From NCBI GenBank assembly GCA_001931535.1, contig CP016211.1, forward strand, positions 5,005,573-5,069,572: a stretch of 64,000 nucleotides of DNA. The letters run 5' to 3'. The stretch is from Minicystis rosea (GTDB lineage Bacteria > Myxococcota_A > Polyangia > Polyangiales > Polyangiaceae). The translations under genes were made by a program, and so were the position numbers. A model generated the notes under the pieces. It was not told the DNA's origin and ran no database searches. It saw only the letters and a program-made list of their open reading frames with translations. Positions within the stretch are counted from its first letter, which is position 1. Every line of letters begins with the position of its first letter. Shown piece after piece: positions 60,202 through 64,000 of the stretch.

Positions 60202-60873
60202 TCAAGCGCCGCCTCCGGTACCATTCCACCCGCTCGAAGTGTTTTGAGAGCCACCGCTGCCGGTGCCATTCCACCCGCTCGAGGTGGTTTGAGAGCCACC
60301 GCTGCCGGTGCCATTCCATCCGCTCGAGGTGGTTTGAGAGCCACCGCTGCCGGTGCCATTCCATCCGCTCGAAGTGTTTTGAGAGCCACCGCTGCCGGTG
60401 CCATTCCACCCGCTCGAGGTGGTTTGAGAGCCACCGCTGCTGGTGCCATTCCACCCGCTCGAGGTGGTTTGAGAGCCACCGCTGCCGGTGCCATTCCATC
60501 CGCTCGAGGTGGTTTGAGAGCCACCGCTGCCGGTGCCATTCCACCCGCTCGAGGTGGTTTGAGAGCCACCGCTGCTGGTGCCATTCCACCCGCTCGAGGT
60601 GGTTTGAGAGCCACCGCTGCTGGTGCCATTCCACCCGCTCGAGGTGGTTTGAGAGCCACCGCTGCCGGTACCATTCCATCCGCCTGAGGTGGTTTGAGAG
60701 CCACCGCTGCCGGTGCCATTCCACCCGCTCGAGGTGGTTTGAGACCCTGTGTACGATCCGCAGTCGGTGGAGGTCGACGGGCCCGCGCCGCCGGGCTCGC
60801 CGTCGATGGGGTTGATCACGCTCGGGTTGCACGCAGCGATCAAGATGCACGCGGGGATGATGAGCCGTTTCAT
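60202..60873 (-). CDS. Surface lipoprotein made of 15-residue tandem repeats
   Basis: A 223-residue protein starting at ATG 60873, seven bases after GGAGG. Signal MKRLIIPACILIAAC is followed by a 20-residue spacer, then 12 copies of a 15-residue unit SQTTSSGWNGTGSGG with few changes (T to N, G to S). The repeat is rich in Gly/Ser/Thr with one Trp and an N-G-T sequon-like triplet per unit. It is probably an extended surface or adhesive polymer-like protein. Not recognised as a known family. Confidence 0.8.
   Translation of the reverse strand: MKRLIIPACILIAACNPSVINPIDGEPGGAGPSTSTDCGSYTGSQTTSSGWNGTGSGGSQTTSGGWNGTGSGGSQTTSSGWNGTSSGGSQTTSSGWNGTSSGGSQTTSSGWNGTGSGGSQTTSSGWNGTGSGGSQTTSSGWNGTSSGGSQTTSSGWNGTGSGGSQNTSSGWNGTGSGGSQTTSSGWNGTGSGGSQTTSSGWNGTGSGGSQNTSSGWNGTGGGA
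60205..60746 (-). repeat. 45-bp tandem repeat, 12 units
   Basis: The unit (plus strand) begins ACCGCTGCCGGTGCCATTCC and ends GAGGTGGTTTGAGAGCC, period exactly 45 bp. Copies differ by single bases (GCCGGT or GCTGGT; CCACC or CCATC; GGTGG or AGTGT). Near-identity suggests recent expansion and likely length variation between strains. Confidence 0.9.
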
Positions 60874-60944
60874 GATGGGACCTCCGAGGCGCTCTTCGCT
60901 CGACGCCTTCTCCTGCTTCGATGGCCGGAGCTCGCCTGCGCGGC

Positions 60945-62045
60945 TCACCGTTCGAGGACGACGCCGAGGGAAAAGGATCCATGCGCAAGGAACGTGGAGA
61001 CCGCGCGTCCAGCAAAGCGAACCTCGACCGGAGGCAGGGCCACGCCGCCCAAAGCGCCTGCCGTGAGGTGCACCGCGTCGACGAGACGGAAGCGCAGCTC
61101 ACCCCGTGCATAAGCCATCGCAGCGAACATCGATGCGTCGTGATCGACGTAAGGCGAGCGCGCGTCCCCCGACGCGCTCACATACCAGAAACCCGCGCCG
61201 GGCGAGAGGACGAGCCCGACGCGATGGGTCCGCGCAACAGGGGCCGTGACGAGCTCCACGCCGAAGAACGAAGGGCGAAAGGTGGTGCTGCCCTCGGGCT
61301 CGCTGATCCGAGCGGCAACGACGGGCAGCTCGGCCAAGAGGCCCACGCCGACCCGCTCGTGAGGCCAGAAGCGGATCGAGGCGTCGAGCGCCAGCGAGGG
61401 CCCCGGCGCCTGCACTCCCAGGGCCAACGCGACACCAACGTCCAGGAAGGCGAATCGCGGCGCGGCAGGTTGGATGAGGGGTGGCGGCGGCGTGACGGCA
61501 CGCGGCTGGAAGCTCCCCGGCGACGCGACGGGCACGGGCGGGGCTGGCATCGTTTCGGCGCGCCATGGCGCTCCTGCGGCACGCGCAAGGGCAGCCTCGG
61601 GACGCGCGGGCGCGACAGCGACGCGCGCGGGGGTAGCCTCGGGACGCGCGGGCGCGACAGCGGGCAATGGGTGCGGCGACGGCGGCGCGCGCGCAGGAAA
61701 CGCGAGCGCCCGGACGAGCTCGGACGCGCGGAGGACCCGCGTGTCGAGCGTGCCTCCGGGCGGGACGCTCGCGACGAGATCGGAGCGCCCCGATGCTTTG
61801 GACCAGATTTCGATCGGTCCGCCGTCCCCAGCGGGGACCACCACGACGAGCGCTCCCGGCGCGGCGTCGCTTTCGCTCGCTTCGACGCGCACCGAGAGGC
61901 CCGCGGCCTCGAGCTCCTGCGAGAGGCGATGGGCCACCGCGCCGCGGGCGCCGGCGACGACGCTGACGCGCGGCGGCTCCTGGGCGGAGCACGGCTCGGC
62001 GATCGCGAGCAGGGCGCACGCGGCCGCCGCGCAGACGATACGCAC
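60945..62045 (-). CDS. Exported protein with Pro/Ala-rich linker and beta-barrel-like C-terminus
   Basis: This 366-residue protein starts at GTG 62045. A signal peptide (IVCAAAACALLAIAEPCSAQ) is followed by a small alpha/beta domain (RVSVVAGARGAVAHRLSQEL), a long Ala/Pro-rich spacer (about 125-210), and a C-terminal part of amphipathic strands (RFAFLDVGVALALGVQAPGP; RVGLVLSPGAGFWYVSASGD) ending FSLGVVLER, like an outer-membrane barrel. It lies 17 bp after the FecR-like gene and is likely controlled by the same ECF sigma factor. Confidence 0.78.
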   Translation of the reverse strand: MRIVCAAAACALLAIAEPCSAQEPPRVSVVAGARGAVAHRLSQELEAAGLSVRVEASESDAAPGALVVVVPAGDGGPIEIWSKASGRSDLVASVPPGGTLDTRVLRASELVRALAFPARAPPSPHPLPAVAPARPEATPARVAVAPARPEAALARAAGAPWRAETMPAPPVPVASPGSFQPRAVTPPPPLIQPAAPRFAFLDVGVALALGVQAPGPSLALDASIRFWPHERVGVGLLAELPVVAARISEPEGSTTFRPSFFGVELVTAPVARTHRVGLVLSPGAGFWYVSASGDARSPYVDHDASMFAAMAYARGELRFRLVDAVHLTAGALGGVALPPVEVRFAGRAVSTFLAHGSFSLGVVLER

Positions 62046-62062
62046 CGTGTCCCGGCCCGCGC

Positions 62063-63286
62063 TCAATGCGCCTCGCCGACGAGCGCCGTTGCCAGCGCGG
62101 CGTGCGCGCCCTTCGGGTAGGCAGCGAGATAACGAGCCGCGAGCTCTCGGGCCCGCGCGTAGTCGCCGAGCTTCGCGGCGCATTCCATGGATCGCCCCAG
62201 GGCCTCGGGCGCCAGGCGCCCGCGAGGCTGCTCCGCGAGGTAGGCCGCGAACCAGCGCGCGGCCTCGTCCCATGCGCCGCGTCCATCGAACGTCATGCGG
62301 CCGAGGTGGTACGCCGACGACGCGGCCGCGTCGCTGCCGGGGAACCGCCGGCGCGCCGCCTCGTAGAAGCGCACCGCGGTCCCCGGCTTGTGCGCGAGGC
62401 GCGCCGCGGATCCGAGATCGACGAGCTCGGTGGCGTGTGCTCTCTCGATGACCACATCGACACCCAGGCTCTCCACCTCGGCGAACGCGTCATCGAGCCT
62501 GCCCGCGGCGAGGCGCGCGCGCCACGTCTCGGCGCGCGACTCCGCTGCTGGAAGCGGCGCGCTCGCGTCGGGCGCGGCGGCGACCGCGGACGCTCTGAGG
62601 CTCGGACGAGGCTCGACGACGGACGCGGTCGACGCCGACGGTGACGACACGCACGAGATCCGCATCGACGCGGGGGCCGAGAGGAGTCGGCCCGAAGGAT
62701 CGACGCACGGCCCCTCGACCCGCACGCGGCCGGACAGCATGGCGACGGTGAGCTCCTCGGCCTGCGCGTTCCACCCGACGTCGAACTCGGTGCCGACCAC
62801 GTGGACCTCGAAGGGGCCGCCCATCACCACCCAGTGGTTGTCGTGGTGAGGCACGACCCGCACGTGGAGCGATCCGCGCTCGAGCAGGACGCCGGCTCCT
62901 TGCGACGCGAGCGCGGTGACGCGCGCGCGGCCGCCGAGCGCGACGTCGATGCGCGAACCGTCCGAGAAATCGAGGACGATCGGCGACGCGTCGGCGGCGA
63001 CCCATCGGCCGACGGCGCCGGCCGTCCCCGCGAGCTGGTAGGTCAAGGGCTCGCGGGATCGCGACAGGACGAACAGCGAGATCAGCGCGGCGCACGCCGC
63101 GAGCGCCACGCCGAGCCGCCACGAAAACGGCGCCCGCGGCCGGCGGAGCGCCGCTTCGGCCTCCCTGCGGTAGAGGGCCGCGAGCCGCGCATCGGCGGAC
63201 GGCGATGGGAGGCGAGAGAGCGCGTCGTCGTGATAGGCGGCGACGCGTCTGCCGACAGCTGCGACGTCTTCGCTCCTCAGGCCCAT
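62063..63286 (-). CDS. FecR-like anti-sigma/sensor with TPR-like C-terminus
   Basis: This 407-residue protein starts at ATG 63286 after GGAGGG. It has a cytoplasmic N-terminus, one membrane helix (LGVALAACAALISLFVLSR), then a FecR domain (VLDFSDGSRIDVALGGRARV; EVHVVGTEFDVGWNAQAEEL then TVAMLSGRV). The last 150 residues are tetratricopeptide-like (RFPGSDAAASSAYHLGRMTF; YARARELAARYLAAYPKGAH). It overlaps the sigma gene by 10 bp and is its probable membrane regulator. Confidence 0.9.
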   Translation of the reverse strand: MGLRSEDVAAVGRRVAAYHDDALSRLPSPSADARLAALYRREAEAALRRPRAPFSWRLGVALAACAALISLFVLSRSREPLTYQLAGTAGAVGRWVAADASPIVLDFSDGSRIDVALGGRARVTALASQGAGVLLERGSLHVRVVPHHDNHWVVMGGPFEVHVVGTEFDVGWNAQAEELTVAMLSGRVRVEGPCVDPSGRLLSAPASMRISCVSSPSASTASVVEPRPSLRASAVAAAPDASAPLPAAESRAETWRARLAAGRLDDAFAEVESLGVDVVIERAHATELVDLGSAARLAHKPGTAVRFYEAARRRFPGSDAAASSAYHLGRMTFDGRGAWDEAARWFAAYLAEQPRGRLAPEALGRSMECAAKLGDYARARELAARYLAAYPKGAHAALATALVGEAH

Positions 63287-63909
63287 CGATCGCCCTCCTC
63301 CAACCAGCTCGAGAGGACCTCGTCCTTCTTGCACTGCTCCACGAACACGGCCTCGGCGCGCTGGATGCGGCGCTTCACCGTCGCCAGCGACACCTCGCAG
63401 GCGGCGGCCACCTCGGTGAGCTCCATCCCCTCGACGATGCGCAGCGTGAAGGCCAGGCGCTCGTCGGGCTCGAGCCTGGCGACGGCGCGGTAGAAGGCGC
63501 GCACGCCCTCGCGCGCGTCCCCTTCGTCGACCGTCGCGACCTCGGGCAGCTCCTCGCTCGCGAAGAACGCGAGCCACCCGTGCCGTCGCTTCTTGCGGAT
63601 CGCCTCGCGCGCGACGAAGACGGTGACGCTCGTGATGAACGCCGTCAGCGCCTCGGGCTCTTGCACGGCGTCGATGCGGGCAAACACCCGCGCGAACACC
63701 TCCTGCACGTGATCCTCGAGGTTACGGTAGTCTCCGAGGACGCGGACCAGGATGCCCTCGACGCGCCTCCCCTGGCTCTCCAGGAGCCACCGCTCCGCGG
63801 CGGGCTTGCGTGCGTGCAGATCACGCAGGACCTGGCCCGCGGCCGGGTCCCGATCGGGAGCGGTGCGCCGGAGCGCTGGTGCTCGGATGAGGCGAAGGCG
63901 CGGAGACAT
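63277..63909 (-). CDS. ECF-type RNA polymerase sigma factor (FecR operon)
   Basis: A 210-residue sigma factor starting at ATG 63909 (a GTG at 63945 is possible). Region 2 is RVLGDYRNLEDHVQEVFARV and region 4 is LRIVEGMELTEVAAACEVSL with ATVKRRIQRAE. It is first in a three-gene unit with the FecR-like regulator and the exported protein. Confidence 0.92.
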   Translation of the reverse strand: MSPRLRLIRAPALRRTAPDRDPAAGQVLRDLHARKPAAERWLLESQGRRVEGILVRVLGDYRNLEDHVQEVFARVFARIDAVQEPEALTAFITSVTVFVAREAIRKKRRHGWLAFFASEELPEVATVDEGDAREGVRAFYRAVARLEPDERLAFTLRIVEGMELTEVAAACEVSLATVKRRIQRAEAVFVEQCKKDEVLSSWLEEGDRWA

Positions 63910-64000
63910 GGGTGCGATCCATGGATGGCCGCCCGGGCTCGCCACGGCTCACGTGACATTGTTCGCATGTCCCGCGGCGACGACGCCAGCGCCGCGTGCG

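Noticed and set aside
60205..60746. CRISPR array
   Set aside because: The 45-bp units are contiguous without variable spacers and encode an in-frame protein repeat.

Overview
The window is high-GC DNA of the kind found in myxobacteria, probably the Sorangiineae/Polyangiales. The reasons are strongly biased codon use, many GTG starts, many lipoproteins with Ser/Gly-rich linkers, very large kinase/ATPase/histidine-kinase hybrids, several ECF sigma/anti-sigma pairs, and bacterial microcompartment (BMC) shell proteins that closely resemble what I know of Haliangium ochraceum. This assignment is an inference from protein character; no rRNA is present.

Layout. 1-5.3 kb: end of a secreted protein, a divergent SDR/AraC pair, a membrane protein, an exported pirin and a frameshifted YXWGXW lipoprotein. 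5.3-6.1 kb: a 21-bp minisatellite. 6.1-10.9 kb: an FN3-like protein, cysteine desulfurase, a divergent P450/LuxR pair and a small lipoprotein. 11.0-18.3 kb: triosephosphate isomerase, then a contiguous BMC operon. 18.5-24.7 kb: an ECF sigma factor with partner, a membrane glycosyltransferase, an LRR lipoprotein, a peroxiredoxin and an alpha/beta hydrolase. 24.7-31 kb: tRNA-Thr with an integrase relic, then an RND pump divergent from an HxlR regulator. 31-38.7 kb is accessory: pseudogenes, an NmrA-like gene with an apparently leaderless promoter, a T6SS-type effector cassette and an IS1182-like element. 38.7-42.3 kb: a caspase-like protease operon with its own sigma and anti-sigma factors. 42.5-48.3 kb: an AraC remnant, LysR, a membrane-thioredoxin fusion, an amino-acid permease and a membrane protein. 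48.5-54.2 kb: a 1,898-residue signalling protein. 54.3-60.9 kb: an IS21 remnant, AraC, surface lipoproteins, decayed genes and a 12-copy 45-bp repeat lipoprotein. 60.9-63.9 kb: an ECF sigma / FecR-like / exported protein operon.

The most notable system is the BMC operon. It encodes one hexamer (BMC-H), three trimers (BMC-T) and three pentamers (BMC-P) with only two enzyme polypeptides: a natural RpiB-DeoC fusion and a CoA-acylating aldehyde dehydrogenase with an N-terminal encapsulation-type helix. No phosphotransacylase, alcohol dehydrogenase or diol/ethanolamine-type signature enzyme is present, so it looks like a metabolosome with an incomplete core. The obvious chemistry is deoxyribose-5-phosphate to acetaldehyde plus glyceraldehyde-3-phosphate, with acetaldehyde going to acetyl-CoA and the adjacent TPI handling the triose phosphate. 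A terminator-like hairpin just after the BMC-H gene may set shell stoichiometry.

Limits: all calls rest on reading the sequence. Frameshifts in G/C runs could be sequencing errors, and family names are from memory of motifs.
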